From positions 3,480,273-3,544,272 of the forward strand of contig NC_054083.1 in NCBI RefSeq assembly GCF_017562075.2: a DNA stretch of 64,000 nucleotides. The letters are read 5' to 3'. The notes under the pieces were generated by a model. It saw nothing but the letters and a program-made list of their open reading frames with translations. It was not told where the DNA came from and made no database searches. This stretch comes from Anopheles merus. Its lineage: Eukaryota > Arthropoda > Insecta > Diptera > Culicidae. Below, one piece after another: positions 9,939-19,990 of this stretch. The position numbers were made by a program, and so were the translations under genes. Every line of letters begins with the position of its first letter. Positions within the stretch are counted from its first letter, which is position 1.

Positions 9939-10105
9939 TGTTGAGATACCAATTCAATACGTAGAAACCGTGCTTAATATATTCACATATACAACTGTAC
10001 ACTTGTAAATACCTTGAACTAGAATCTAGAATAAAAACCTCAGTTGAGCATTGGCAATCGATAGCAACGGTTGTGTTTACTGCGCTCGCTCGCATACGCT
10101 CAATA
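9939..10105 (+). repeat. Copia 3' LTR
   Basis: 167 bp, preceded by the purine-rich tract GAATTGAGGAGGAG that would prime plus-strand synthesis, and followed by the target duplication TTAAT. Confidence 0.9.
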
Positions 10106-10115
10106 TTAATACGGT

Positions 10116-11434
10116 GAGAATCGGTAATAGATGGCTAAAAATGTGATCAGTCAAAAAATAACAAAATGGGATCAATATCGCTTCTTGAAGACCCCATCCT
10201 CCCACGCCGCAAAAAATATTGAATATATTCCGGGGATGATACAAAAGTCTGTGTTGCGAAAGTCACTTAAGAAAAGGAAAAAAATGTGGATATTTCTGCT
10301 GGGGAAAAATCACAAAATTAGTTTTTATTCCTTCCTTTGACTTTTGTGGTTGTAAGAGGCCGAAGGCGCATCCTTCGGCTCTATTTATACTCTCCCTCTC
10401 TCCCCACCGCCATCGTAAACCGCGGTTACAAATGGAGGGCAGCTTAGCCCTATGCCCTATCCTGGTAAGCCGTCAGAAAAACCCTACAACAGTCACGAGC
10501 GTAAAAGATTTGTCAGGCTTTCTGTTTGTAAACAAACCCGCTGCGCAAATTCGAGCAGTTTCCAGCGCAGGAAATGTACCTGGTCTCCCGCGCTGGACTT
10601 CAGCGATTCCTGCGCTGGCCTGCGCCGGGTTAGCGCCATCTGTTGGCGAAATGGACGAACTATTTATGGCGGCGGAGCAAAAAAAACGGTCAAAAATTTT
10701 AAAAATATCGGCGCCCATTTTTTCGTCCGCTTCTTCTCCCTCCCTCACCCTGCCCTGCCTTACTTGCGCTTCTGCCCGTACCTTCCGCCGCCAGCTGATT
10801 GGGTGTTGTGGTGTATGCGTTGATTCATATATGTGCATTGCGGTTGTATATTGTTATTGGTAGGTGTTAGTATTTATTTAATTTGTGTATGACCTTGAGG
10901 CGCTGTGGGAGAAGCTGGATTGGGATTCAAAGTGTTATCGGTGTATTGATGGTTTATTTTATTTCGTGCTGCTGCTGATGAGACCATTCGATGCCCCTGC
11001 CAATTGAGGGTGAAGAAGCCTATTTAAAACAAGCGTAGGAGAACGTCTAACACTAATCTAATATTTTTTAATTTGAACATGTTTCATGCTTCAACGACCT
11101 TCTATGCATCATGTAGCACAGTGTATAGTGGTTATAATTTTTTTTTAATTTGCCGAAATCTGTCTCCAGTTTTTGGGTCTCGACACACACACACGCACAC
11201 AGCGCGGGGAAAGCGACCGTTCACTCTATCATGCCGCGATCCCCCACCCCGCCCGGCGCTAGGGCTGAGGATGCGACAAGAAAGCTGAACCAACCGTTCT
11301 ACCGATAAGGTAGCCGTAATCGATCATGCGGGTGGGGGGTGGTCTAGTGGGGGGGGGGGGGAGTGCGTGCTCGCGAGCGCGCTTTCGTGGGTGCCTGCTG
11401 GCGTGCGCGCTTTCATGCTCGCGGGCGCGCGTAC

Positions 11435-11437
<3 letters not shown>
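10116..11437. other. Non-coding stretch, no gene recognised
   Basis: No element ends or coding domains were recognised here. Short ORFs of up to about 140 codons exist in several overlapping frames but show no protein-like composition. A short hairpin GCCGAAGGCGCATCCTTCGGC lies at 10361-10381. The whole stretch is repeated at 21856-23190. Confidence 0.5.

Positions 11438-11486
<49 letters not shown>
11438..11486. repeat. (GT)n microsatellite
   Basis: Uninterrupted GT dinucleotides flanked by GC-rich CG/GT sequence. A poly-G run lies at about 11350-11361. Copies of the tract lie at about 23193-23227 and 28056-28087 with different lengths. Confidence 0.95.
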
Positions 11487-11487
<1 letters not shown>

Positions 11488-12044
11488 AGTTTGAGCGCGC
11501 GTGTTTGTGTGTTTGGGTGTGTGCGTGCGTTTGGAAACCCCAAAACTATTTGATTCTGATGCGTACATTTTCATCCGCTGCGTCTACAAAATACCACGCA
11601 TTCTCAATCTCGCTACCTGAGAGACAACACAACCATTGGCATTGGCATCTTTGCGATCGGCTCTGCTGTTAGGGGTATTAAAAAGACACACTGTAGCATC
11701 TAAGCAAACGTGCGTGCGATATGTTGCACATTTATTTCTAAATCTGCTAGCGGACGCAAGTGGAAACAACATTTTGAATTGAATCCATACAAAAGAGGAT
11801 TTTGGATTTGTTTATTACGGTGCGCGTATGGTGCTGCACCTGTCCGTCCAGAATCTGGCGGCTTGTTGGTTTGGAGAAGTTATCATGACGCCGATTGACC
11901 GGCATTGCCTTGGAATGGGTTCGGATCGGTAGGTTCATGTTTTAGTCGAGTTAATTCCGTGCATTTGTCGCGCCACAGCGGTAGACCCGGCAGCACTAAA
12001 GTCAAACCAAAAACCTTCCCCGAGTATGGACTGCTATGCTAAGT
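11487..12044. other. Non-coding stretch, no gene recognised
   Basis: No protein family or element end seen. Repeated in copy 2 at about 23228-23786 with few changes. Confidence 0.4.
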
Positions 12045-12225
12045 TCTTCTTCTTCTTATTATTATTATTATTGGCGTAATAGTCTACGCGACCATGCCGG
12101 CCTTTTCAGGACTTGAGTACCACGTAGCCGGATAGTCAGCCCTTGCTATTTTGCGGACGGTTCATACGCGGTTAGACCCCATGACGGGCATGCTGTTAAG
12201 ATGTGCGGAATGATGGCGGTGCCGC
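12045..12225 (-). mobile_element. Second SINE-like family, minus strand
   Basis: On the minus strand it carries AACAGCATGCCCGTCATGGG, a block related to the SINE200-like copies, then a distinct body with GGGCTGACTATCCGGCTACG, and ends in AAT and AAG repeats (12045-12071). The tail and related head suggest a tRNA-derived SINE. No target duplication was found. The copy 2 counterpart is 23787-23967. Confidence 0.5.
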
Positions 12226-13614
12226 GGGCCCGCTCCTATCCAGCGGGTAACTTGCATACTGCCACATTGTCTGCTTCCCGATGCATACGCTGCAGGCAGG
12301 AGGAAGGATGCACCTCCACGATAGAAAAAAACACCGTCATGAATCAGCGGTGGACCTAACGGTAGGCGGACTAGGCGGTCGCCGAAGATTTCTAGTCTGT
12401 AGTATGCCGTATGTCTACAAGTGAACAGATTATTAGCGACAAGGGCCCCGGAAAGATGGTCGTTAGGGCTCCGTGGCTGGAGAACCATTTGAACCTCCCC
12501 TCCCTCCATGGTGACAACAATTTTAGGGCCTGTGATCGATGATCGTAGGGGTCCCATGGCCACCCCCCCCATCCGCTGGCAATTTAAGTATACTGTTCAA
12601 TCTTCCAACAGCTGTGTGTCAGTACCCCCTCCTCAGGGGCCTCAATTCGTCTTTCCGCCTTTCATGAACACCTTCCTTTCTTTGACCGATGGATCATAAC
12701 ATTCCGAAAGAAATTACATTTGACGACAGTTTTGCATACACACGCACACTCACAACCATGCGCCGGATGCTTAGCATATCTATGTAATCCACAACAGACG
12801 AAAGCAAATGCTTAATGCTTAGCACGTTCAGTTCGATGGCAGGCCCCAGGGACTGCCAGTGGACTTTCCAGTATGCCGATTTCACAATCAGCTTACGTTC
12901 TAGATGCCGGCGGAACGGTAAGCTCATGAAAATCAGCGCCGGACTGAACGTGTTAATGCGGATTAGGATTCTGCGCGTTGCACAGCAAACCCTCCTGCGT
13001 AAACTAGCGATTCCTTAGTCATTTTTATATTGCAGTGTTTGAACTCATTGCGATTTTTTGGTTTGATTTGTAAAAATGTAACTTCATCGCCGCAATGTTT
13101 GTTAACGGCATTTTAGGCGCCACAACAGCTCGCGAGCATTGACCACACGCGAGAAAGAGATAGCGCTATGGAGGGAAAAAGCACGGACGACGGCTGACAG
13201 CGATTGGCCGTCTGACGCACCAACACATTCAAACCTTCGGCAGCGCGCTCAGGCGAGGGGAATGAGGCGGAGCCAGGGACGGGCAGCTCGACGAGCTGCT
13301 CGACAAATTTGCCGTTGGAGAGAAAAGGAAGGCATGATAAAATTCTCAGAACGCCATAACGCCTTCCGTCGCTTTGCACAGCGGGAACGCTGTTCACAAC
13401 AGTCTGAAAGGCTGAAAAATTATCAAAGCAAACATAGATTCAGTAATAATAAAAATGGACAAGTCAGAAGTCATGCCATGTCAGATCAATTGATAATTTA
13501 TGTTGCCCGTGAGACAATATAAATCCTCTATCAGTCCTCTTACCTTACACCTCTGTCAGTCGAACTCTAAACGTGATGATCAAAAAAGTGAACCAACCAA
13601 CCAACAGCCCCATA
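12226..13614. other. Non-coding stretch, no gene recognised
   Basis: Several ORFs of 60-130 codons occur, including a basic Arg/Ala-rich one at 13139-13522, but they are preserved only because the whole block is duplicated. No domain, element end or RNA gene seen. Confidence 0.4.
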
Positions 13615-13994
13615 TAACCAAGATACCGAAAACGCCACCAATTTCTTATACTAAAAATCCAATTCCATCAAACAAAGCTAAAAAACTATCAGTTTGGTGG
13701 GTTAAGCCACACGGCCACAGAAGCAGCCACTTCAATGTTGTTGAAGTCAGATTTTTATACACGGGCAATTTATTTGCTCAACATGTTTCACCTGTGTTAA
13801 AATGTTATTTAATTGTGCAAAGGAAGCAATTAAACGTGTGTGTTTAAGTTGGTTTATTGTAAAACATTCATGTGTAATATGTGTATATGTGTGTTTGTTT
13901 ACTTGCGAATGAACTCTTCCATTTCGCTGGTCAGTGCATAGTTTATAGACTAATAATATTGCTGAAGTTAAAGTGCAGTGATGTAAGTGAATGA
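13615..13994 (+). repeat. About 380-bp dispersed repeat
   Basis: This segment matches the reverse complement of 49362-49732 with moderate divergence and is duplicated at about 25361-25740. One edge reads AACCAAGATACCG and the other GTGATGTAAGTGAATGA. No coding or terminal repeats were recognised. It may be part of an unidentified transposon. Confidence 0.7.
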
Positions 13995-14295
13995 ATTTAA
14001 TCAACCGAGGAGTTAAAATCCTGTCCAGCATATTGACATTAGCCAACCCTTTACCAAACTTTTCCTCAAAGCATTTTTGGAAAAGGTGGGATAAGAGTGG
14101 GCAAGATAAATACGTCGGATCGGAACTGGCAGCTTCGATTGTTCTAAAATTTGGTGGGTTAACGACTGAATCGAGCACCACAAACCCACGTGGGTTTGAA
14201 GTGGTTTTACAGTGGGTTAAGGACGATTTGGTTATTTGGGAAGTGGCTACATAACTGGGTTATCTGGGCCGGGAGATTGATGCTAGTGTTGGCCG

Positions 14296-14545
14296 TTCCG
14301 GTCCGAACCTAGTAAAAAAGTTCCGTACTTTATGTAGGCCGTTCCGTTCCGATCCTTTATACAAAATCGTTCCGTTCCGTTCATTCCGTTCTTTCCGTTC
14401 TTTCCGTTCATTACGTTCCGTTCCGTTCATTCCATTCATTCCGTTCCGTTCCGTTCATTTCGTTCTTTCCGTTCATTCCGTTCATTTCGTTCTTTCCGTT
14501 CATTCCGTTCCGTTCAATCCGTTCTTTCTGTTCACTCCGTTCCGG
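14296..14545. repeat. TTCCG/TTCCGTTCA minisatellite array
   Basis: Tandem pentamer and nonamer variants of TTCCG (TTCCGTTC, TTTCGTTC and similar). One strand translates into Glu-Arg-Asn repeats, which is an artefact. Repeated at about 26039-26291. Confidence 0.9.
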
Positions 14546-14856
14546 TCTTTGCCGCTTCAATATTGTTAGCAAGGTGCTATCGTTCGTGCGTTCCGTTCTT
14601 TGAAAAAAAAAAACTGGCTTTGTCCGGCTGTTGCTTGCTGCATGCAAGATAACTGTTCACTCTTTCTCGCACACAGTATGTGTTGCCTGTGCACTCTCCC
14701 TTTCTCACAGGAATATTCATCGCACTTCGTCGCGTATCGTTTATAAAAATCGTGATAAGCGAAACCAAAAATGGTGTTGCATTTGGTATTATAGTGCAAT
14801 TTGTAACATCTATTATACTTTTTGTTATAATTTAGCTAGTTTTAATTAGACAAATA

Positions 14857-17800
14857 CTTATCCGGCACTACAACCGCTTTGCGGTCTTGGCCTGCCTCAG
14901 GAGTGTCCGAAACCGCTCACGGTCTCGCGCCTTCGTCTGCCAGTCCGTTATCCCGGCCTTAATGGCGGACGCCTCCACGCCATCTTGCCACCTCAATTTG
15001 GGCCTACCACGCCTCCTCTGTCCTTGTGGACGGCCTAAAAAGACTTTACGGGCTGGGTCGTCCGTTTCCATGCGTATAACATGGCCAGCCCACCGGAGCC
15101 TGGCGAGCTTTATACGCTGTACGACAGTGAGGTCGCCGTACATCTCGTATAGCTCGTCATTATAGCGGCTCCTCCATTGTCCTTCCACACATACGGGGCC
15201 AAGTATCCTTCTGAGCATCTTCCTCTCGAACGCGGCTAAGAGGGTTTCGTCAGATTTGGACAGTGTCCATGTCTCAGAGGCGTATGTGAGTACTGGTACT
15301 ATATAGGTACTATATAGTCCCAGCTTCGTCCGTCGCGACAGGTTCTTTGAGGTAAACTGCTTTTTCAGGCTGTAGAATGACCGGTTGGCAGCCAGCATCC
15401 TTGCGCGCAACTCAGCTTCCATGCTGTTGTCGTTGCTGACCTTTGACCCAAGATAGGTGAATTGTGGGACGACTTCAAAAGTGCGTTCACCTATCTGTAC
15501 GTCACGCCTACGTAGATTCGGATTATTTATTGGTAGGTCCGCTGATGTTGCCACCATCAGTTTGGTCTTTGCCTCGTTTATCTGCAATCCGAGGCTCTCT
15601 GCCGCCTGCTCGATCCCTTGGTAGGCTTCTGCTACATAGGAGAGCCGCAGACCAATGATGTCTATATCATCAGCGTATGCCAGAATCTGGGTTGACTTAT
15701 AGAAGATGGTTCCCGTAGTCTCCACCCTCGAGTCGCGGATGGCCCTCTCTAGCGCCAAGTTGAATAGGAGACAGGCAAGCCCGTCCCCCTGGCGCAGACC
15801 TTTGGTGGTAGCAAAAGGTCCTGAGAGTTTTCCATCCACCCTCACCTGGCATGTGACGTTGGTCATAGTCATTCTAACTAGCCTTATCAGTTTGGCCGGG
15901 ATTCCAAATGAGCTCATAGCGTCGTACAGTTTTACCCTGGCTATGCTATCGTATGCGGCTTTGAAGTCTATGAAGAGATGGTATGTGTCGTTTTTGTATT
16001 CAGCCATCTTCTCCAAGATCTGCCGCATGGTGAAGATCTGATCAGTGGTTGATTTTCCGTTTCGGAATCCTCTTTGATAGTTTCCTACTATCTCTTCGAC
16101 GTGCGGGACAAGGCGATCCTGAAGGATCAGGGAGAATATTTTATAGGCGGTATTCAACACCGTAATACCCCTGTAGTTGTTGCAGTCCAACCTGTCTCCC
16201 TTCTTGTATACGGGGTAGATGATGCCGAGATTCCAATCACAAGGCATCGATTCGCTATCCCACACCTCAGTAACAATTTGATGAATCTCGTTTTCTAGTC
16301 GTGCACCTCCATTCTTGACCAGTTCAGCTGCAATTCCGTCGGTTCCGGGTGCCTTGTTATTTTTCAGCCGACGGATAGCCTTTCGTGTTTCTTCTATGCT
16401 AGGTGGCAGTAGCATGACACTATCTGCTAGTGGCGCTTCTAGCTGTTCGTTTAACTGGTCGTTGAGTAATTCATCAAAGTACTGAGCCCACCGCGAGAGG
16501 ACCTCTGGCTGGTTACTAACCAGATTTCCATCCTTGTTGCGACAGCAGGTTACCTTAGGTACCACGTTGTTTCGGTGACCTGCTATCGCTTGGTAAAACT
16601 TTCGTGTCGGTCCGTACGCCTCTCTGGTTTGCTCGAGTTCCCGCATGTTTTGCTCTTCCAAAGCATGCTTCTTAGAGCGGTGAACTCGTTTCTCTTCGCG
16701 TCTGAGCCGTGAATATTCCTCTGCGCATGCCCGCGTTCTATGCCGTTGCTGCATTGCTCGGTATGCAGTATTCTTACGTTCGGTCACTTGTCTGCATTCA
16801 TCGTCGAACCAGCCAGATTTGGTGTTGCCACGACGTGGTGGGAGTATATTTCTTGCACAGTTTATTATTTTTGTTTTTAGAGCGTTCCACCTCTCGCTCG
16901 TAGTTTCATATCTGTTTTCTGGTAGTAGAGACTCGTCTAAAGCGGCTTTGAATTCCTGTTGGACAGTAATGTCCCTTAGAGAGTCCGTGTTGAGCCGAGG
17001 CTGCGTGTTTTCTCCGCCCCCATTGGTGCGGGGGCGGGCGATTCTACAACGTATCACTAAGCCAACCAAGTAGTGATCGGAATCGATATTGGCTCCTCGA
17101 TAAGTTCTGACGTTTAACAGGCTCGACTGTCGTCGGCGGCTTATTAACACGTGGTCGATCTGGTTGAAGGATTCGCCATCCGGGTGCGCCCACGTCATTT
17201 TGTGGATGTCCCTCCGCGCAAATTTGGTACTTCCTACAACCAGATTGTTCGCTGCGGCGAACTGGACCAATCTACTACCATTATCGTTACTGTGCTCATG
17301 CAGACTGTGACAGCCAGTGTATTGGCGGTACATTGGCTCCCTACCGACTTTTGCGTTGAAGTCCCCCAGGATGATTTTGAGGTCATGCCTGGGGCACGCA
17401 TCTATAGTTCTAGCGAGGCGGCCGTAAAAAAGGTCCTTCTCCTCTTCCTCTTTATCTTCGGTAGGGGCGTGAACGTTTATGAGGCTTATATTAAAAAATT
17501 TGCCTCGCATGCGCAGGGTGCATAGCCTATCGTTTATAGCCTTGAAATCTATGATTACGGATTTCAGCCGGGGACCTACGGCGAAACCCGTTCCGAGCAC
17601 GTGGTGGCGGTCGTGGCAGCTGTAGTAAATATCATAGCATTGCTTACCACGCCTGTTGTGCACACCGTTCCCTAGCCACCGAATCTCTTGTAGAGCTACG
17701 AGGTCCATGCTCAATGTGGCTAGGGCGTCATCAAGTTGTTTCAAGGCTCCGGCTTTGCTAAGAGTGCGTACGTTCCATGAGCCCATTTTAATCGTTGTCC

Positions 17801-18158
17801 AGGGGCATTGCGTTGGGTCGGTATCGTTAAGTCCGTTTCGTATTCTTCTGATGCTTTCTGTAGTCAGTTGTTCCATGGGACTGGGTGACTGGCCCTGCGC
17901 CCACGTGGCCGTTTTATTTAGCGTCGGGTTGCCCCCCCGACGTTCAGGCACCCAGTTTCCTGGGATACCCACCCCCCTCCTGGTTCGCCATATGCCACCA
18001 TCCGCCCAAGGGGTTGGATCTAGCCCGTGTACCCAAGCTAGGATATATGAAGGCACATGTTACCACTCTGCACGACGAGGACGTGTCGGAATAGGAGTTG
18101 GATGGGAGAGCCTGTGTTATCCCTCGGAGGGCTTCGGATCCCATCCCATTACAGAGCA
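14857..18158 (-). mobile_element. Full-length RTE-clade LINE
   Basis: Inserted on the minus strand between 13-bp duplications AATTAGACAAATA (14844-14856 and 18159-18171). The empty site survives in duplication copy 2 near 26590-26600, which gives both boundaries exactly. About 100 bp of 5' sequence precedes a single long ORF. Only about 10 bp separates the stop codon from the 3' end (14857), the very short 3' UTR typical of RTE elements. Confidence 0.95.
14868..18056 (-). CDS. RTE endonuclease-reverse transcriptase (1062 aa, intact)
   Basis: A single intact ORF for target-primed reverse transcription in the nucleus. The N-terminal apurinic-like endonuclease (about residues 88-330) shows MGSWNVRTL, the catalytic EIRW, GDFNAKVG and SDHYLVGL. 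Reverse transcriptase (about 560-830) shows NNKAPGTDGI, the GFRNGKSTTDQ block, DFKAAYDS, LRQGDG and the catalytic YADD near residue 795. The C-terminal region has RLRWAGHVIRM and GRPKLRWQDG, familiar from RTE proteins that are often misnamed craniofacial development protein 2-like. The start at 18056 is the first ATG of the frame; a shorter start near the endonuclease is possible. No stops or frameshifts are present, in contrast to every other long element ORF here, so it is young and may be active. Neither gag-like ORF1 nor RNase H is seen, as expected. Confidence 0.92.
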   Translation of the reverse strand: MPSYILAWVHGLDPTPWADGGIWRTRRGVGIPGNWVPERRGGNPTLNKTATWAQGQSPSPMEQLTTESIRRIRNGLNDTDPTQCPWTTIKMGSWNVRTLSKAGALKQLDDALATLSMDLVALQEIRWLGNGVHNRRGKQCYDIYYSCHDRHHVLGTGFAVGPRLKSVIIDFKAINDRLCTLRMRGKFFNISLINVHAPTEDKEEEEKDLFYGRLARTIDACPRHDLKIILGDFNAKVGREPMYRQYTGCHSLHEHSNDNGSRLVQFAAANNLVVGSTKFARRDIHKMTWAHPDGESFNQIDHVLISRRRQSSLLNVRTYRGANIDSDHYLVGLVIRCRIARPRTNGGGENTQPRLNTDSLRDITVQQEFKAALDESLLPENRYETTSERWNALKTKIINCARNILPPRRGNTKSGWFDDECRQVTERKNTAYRAMQQRHRTRACAEEYSRLRREEKRVHRSKKHALEEQNMRELEQTREAYGPTRKFYQAIAGHRNNVVPKVTCCRNKDGNLVSNQPEVLSRWAQYFDELLNDQLNEQLEAPLADSVMLLPPSIEETRKAIRRLKNNKAPGTDGIAAELVKNGGARLENEIHQIVTEVWDSESMPCDWNLGIIYPVYKKGDRLDCNNYRGITVLNTAYKIFSLILQDRLVPHVEEIVGNYQRGFRNGKSTTDQIFTMRQILEKMAEYKNDTYHLFIDFKAAYDSIARVKLYDAMSSFGIPAKLIRLVRMTMTNVTCQVRVDGKLSGPFATTKGLRQGDGLACLLFNLALERAIRDSRVETTGTIFYKSTQILAYADDIDIIGLRLSYVAEAYQGIEQAAESLGLQINEAKTKLMVATSADLPINNPNLRRRDVQIGERTFEVVPQFTYLGSKVSNDNSMEAELRARMLAANRSFYSLKKQFTSKNLSRRTKLGLYSTYIVPVLTYASETWTLSKSDETLLAAFERKMLRRILGPVCVEGQWRSRYNDELYEMYGDLTVVQRIKLARLRWAGHVIRMETDDPARKVFLGRPQGQRRRGRPKLRWQDGVEASAIKAGITDWQTKARDRERFRTLLRQAKTAKRL

Positions 18159-18171
18159 AATTAGACAAATA

Positions 18172-18834
18172 ACTATTATAAAATTAAAATAACTATTATA
18201 AACTTTTAAAACAATGAAAAATAAAATGTATTTATTTTTTATGTCACGATATCCACTTGATCTTGGCACACGGCATGATTCCAATATTTAGCCATTCGAT
18301 TCGAAGCATTCTCTTCAATTTGACAACCATTTGAGTGCCGCGATCATGTAAACGATTGGTGTGAAAAAACTATTTGTTTTAAATAATAAGTGGAATTCAA
18401 ATAATTGGTCAATCTCGTGATACATTCGTCAACTCGGACCACTCAATAACATCGGCATGGGTAAAAGCCTCGAATAGACCGTGCCCCCATACGCAGGAAT
18501 GATTATCTTGCTATGGGCAATTAATAAGTTACTGATAGCCAAGCCTATTAGTGGTACAGGAACGCTTTGACCGAAAATGGTCGTCGCATCTAAAAAGTTT
18601 AAAAAATGCCAGATAATAAATGCATATATTTGATGCCGGTTGGGTTCTGGGTCTGGTTTTGCTCGCAACTTGGCTGTGTCACACCAAACATCCTCATGTT
18701 TCATATGGCTCTTCTCTTTCCATCGTTAGAGAGAAACTCTTGCGTCTCGCTTTTCTGGGACTTGTCCAATTTCGCTTGCTACACCAATCATTCACGCAAG
18801 CGTTCTCCTCTCGCCCGCTCTTTGTATCGTTGTA
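18172..18834. other. Duplicated non-coding DNA with a degraded SINE
   Basis: No gene recognised. It holds the SINE200-like remnant at about 18420-18600 and matches 26601-27266 in copy 2. The portion from 18691 matches a third time from 28171. Confidence 0.5.
18420..18600 (+). mobile_element. Degraded SINE200-like element
   Basis: It keeps CGTCAACTCG, GAATAGACCGTGCCCCCATACG and ATAAGTTACTGATAGCCAAGCC in the same order as the intact SINEs, with many substitutions and no A/G-rich tail left. The counterpart in copy 2 is about 26852-27032. Confidence 0.65.
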
Positions 18835-19729
18835 CAGGTACTCCCCGATATACGCTATCAATGCGGACCGAAGGCAATAGCATATCTCGAATATTAGCGA
18901 AAGTCGAATTTCGAGGTTTTCAGTCAAATTATAGCTAATTTTCGTATAATTTTCTATGAAGTGGTAGGTTTTAGCCACTAAATTAGTTATTTGATCTAAT
19001 TTATACTAAATTTTTCAATTTTATACCTTTTGAAATGGTTTTTAATATTCAACCAACAGGGAATTTATTTTGCATTTGACATTCGATTTCTAAAATTAGT
19101 ACAATTTGTTCAAAGAACTGTCAAAAGGGGCCTTCACGATTCTAGTTAGTTTTTTGTATGGAGTTTGACAGTTAAAGGCTGAAATCATGTAAACACTCCA
19201 TACAAAACCACACAAAAAACTAGCCTGCAATTTTCAGTCTAGATTATTCTAGCCACAAAGCTAGAATTAGATTCGAGTACCTGTTCGAAAACACGGGTTT
19301 GTTTACATTTATCCCATGGTGCATTAAAGAGATCTGGTGATGGAATCCAGAATCAAAGTGCATGTAGTCCAGGTGGTCTCAAAGCATGTTTTTCAAACCA
19401 AATTTTAATATCACTTTTTGACAGGATGGGTGAAAACTTTTGTTCAAACAAGCTTTCTGAAGGCTTGACGAATACACAAAACACTCTTAAAATCTTCATT
19501 CAGAAACAGAAGCGATAAAAATCAGTCTTCTAAATTCATACACCTTGGGTAAGCCCACCTGTGTATTATACCCACTTAGATAGCTGCTCGAAAACTGATT
19601 TACAATGCAAAAAGCTGACAGGCTGAAATTTCAGCCTACGAGCTTAAACGGAAAGGCCCCCAAATTTAGAAAAAAAAGCGAATAGCGAAATCGTGTATTT
19701 CGAGTATGGCGTATATCGGGGAATACCTA
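18835..19729. mobile_element. Tc1/mariner-type MITE (TA target), carrying a nested MITE
   Basis: The ends read CAGGTACTCCCCGATATACGC and, inverted, TAGGTATTCCCCGATATACGC, flanked by TA at 18833-18834 and 19730-19731. Without the nested element (19127-19661) it is about 360 bp. It has no coding. Its ends resemble those of the copia-leader MITE at 4590-4905. Further copies: 27267-27972 (truncated) and 28315-29209. Confidence 0.65.
19127..19661 (-). mobile_element. GGGGCC MITE, 535 bp (family copy 1)
   Basis: One end is GGGGCCTTCACGATTCTAG, the other, inverted, GGGGGCCTTTCCGTTTAAGC. It contains the palindrome AGGCTGAAATTTCAGCCT. AAA flanks both sides, consistent with the 3-bp duplications seen clearly at 63169 and 51113. 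No ORF. Other copies: 27559-27972 (truncated), 28607-29141, 51116-51656 and within 63172-63936. Confidence 0.75.
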
Positions 19730-19990
19730 TATAGCCACACGAGGAAGGCGCTGCTTCGCGTTCACATGAAAATGTGGTAGTGTGAAATCAAGTTTGCAAG
19801 CGGTAGGTGTGTCGGTGTGTGTCCGGTTTTTTCTCTCGTGAAACCAGTACGGAAAAACTATTTGATAAGTACAGTTTTTAATAAAAGATTATATCAATTT
19901 ATATCAAACTGAATTGTATTGATAATTGTGATATCAAATCAATTTCGTTTTTTTAAAGAAATCGTAACACACGCACGAACGGAAGTGAGC

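Larger units (their letters stand above)
4382..10105 (+). mobile_element. Copia (Ty1/copia) LTR retrotransposon with nested insertions
   Basis: Two 167-bp LTRs (4382-4548, 9939-10105) beginning TGTTGAG and ending CTCAATA bound an internal region with Gag, protease, integrase, reverse transcriptase and RNase H in copia order. A 5-bp duplication TTAAT flanks the element (4377-4381 and 10106-10110). Three later insertions sit inside: a TA-flanked MITE (4590-4905), a SINE (7778-7989) and an internally deleted LTR element (8265-9013). The 3' part, from inside the nested LTR element onward, is duplicated at 20148-21850. Confidence 0.9.
4127..10115. mobile_element. Small MITE with palindromic termini, split by the copia element
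   Basis: With the copia element and one copy of its target duplication removed, 4127-4381 and 10111-10115 join into an element of about 260 bp. The ends are inverted repeats: ACCGTAT-x-AAT, then ACGA, then the local palindrome GCGCAAT-YTCAG-ATTGCGC (4141-4166 and its mirror near 4345-4372). A third GCGCAATCTGAAATT lies near 4264. Superfamily is unknown because no clear target duplication flanks it. Confidence 0.5.

Noticed and set aside
10432..10863. 143-codon ORF and overlapping ORFs on both strands
   Set aside because: All frames are similarly open in a GC-richer patch, and a one-base indel in copy 2 alters the frame, so there is no sign of coding constraint.
11259..11553. His/Thr- and Val/Cys-repeat ORFs near 11.3-11.5 kb, 23.1 kb and 28.0 kb
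   Set aside because: They are translations of the (GT)n microsatellite and its CG-rich flanks, not genes.
13139..13522. 127-residue basic ORF conserved in both duplication copies
   Set aside because: Conservation is explained by the very recent block duplication. Composition is Arg/Ala-rich with no domain, and the opposite strand is equally open.
14411..14647. Glu-Arg-Asn repeat protein
   Set aside because: A product of the TTCCG minisatellite read in one frame.
14868..18056. Host gene similar to craniofacial development protein 2
   Set aside because: That name is commonly attached to RTE endonucleases. The ORF has a full RT with YADD, target duplications and an empty allelic site, so it is a LINE.
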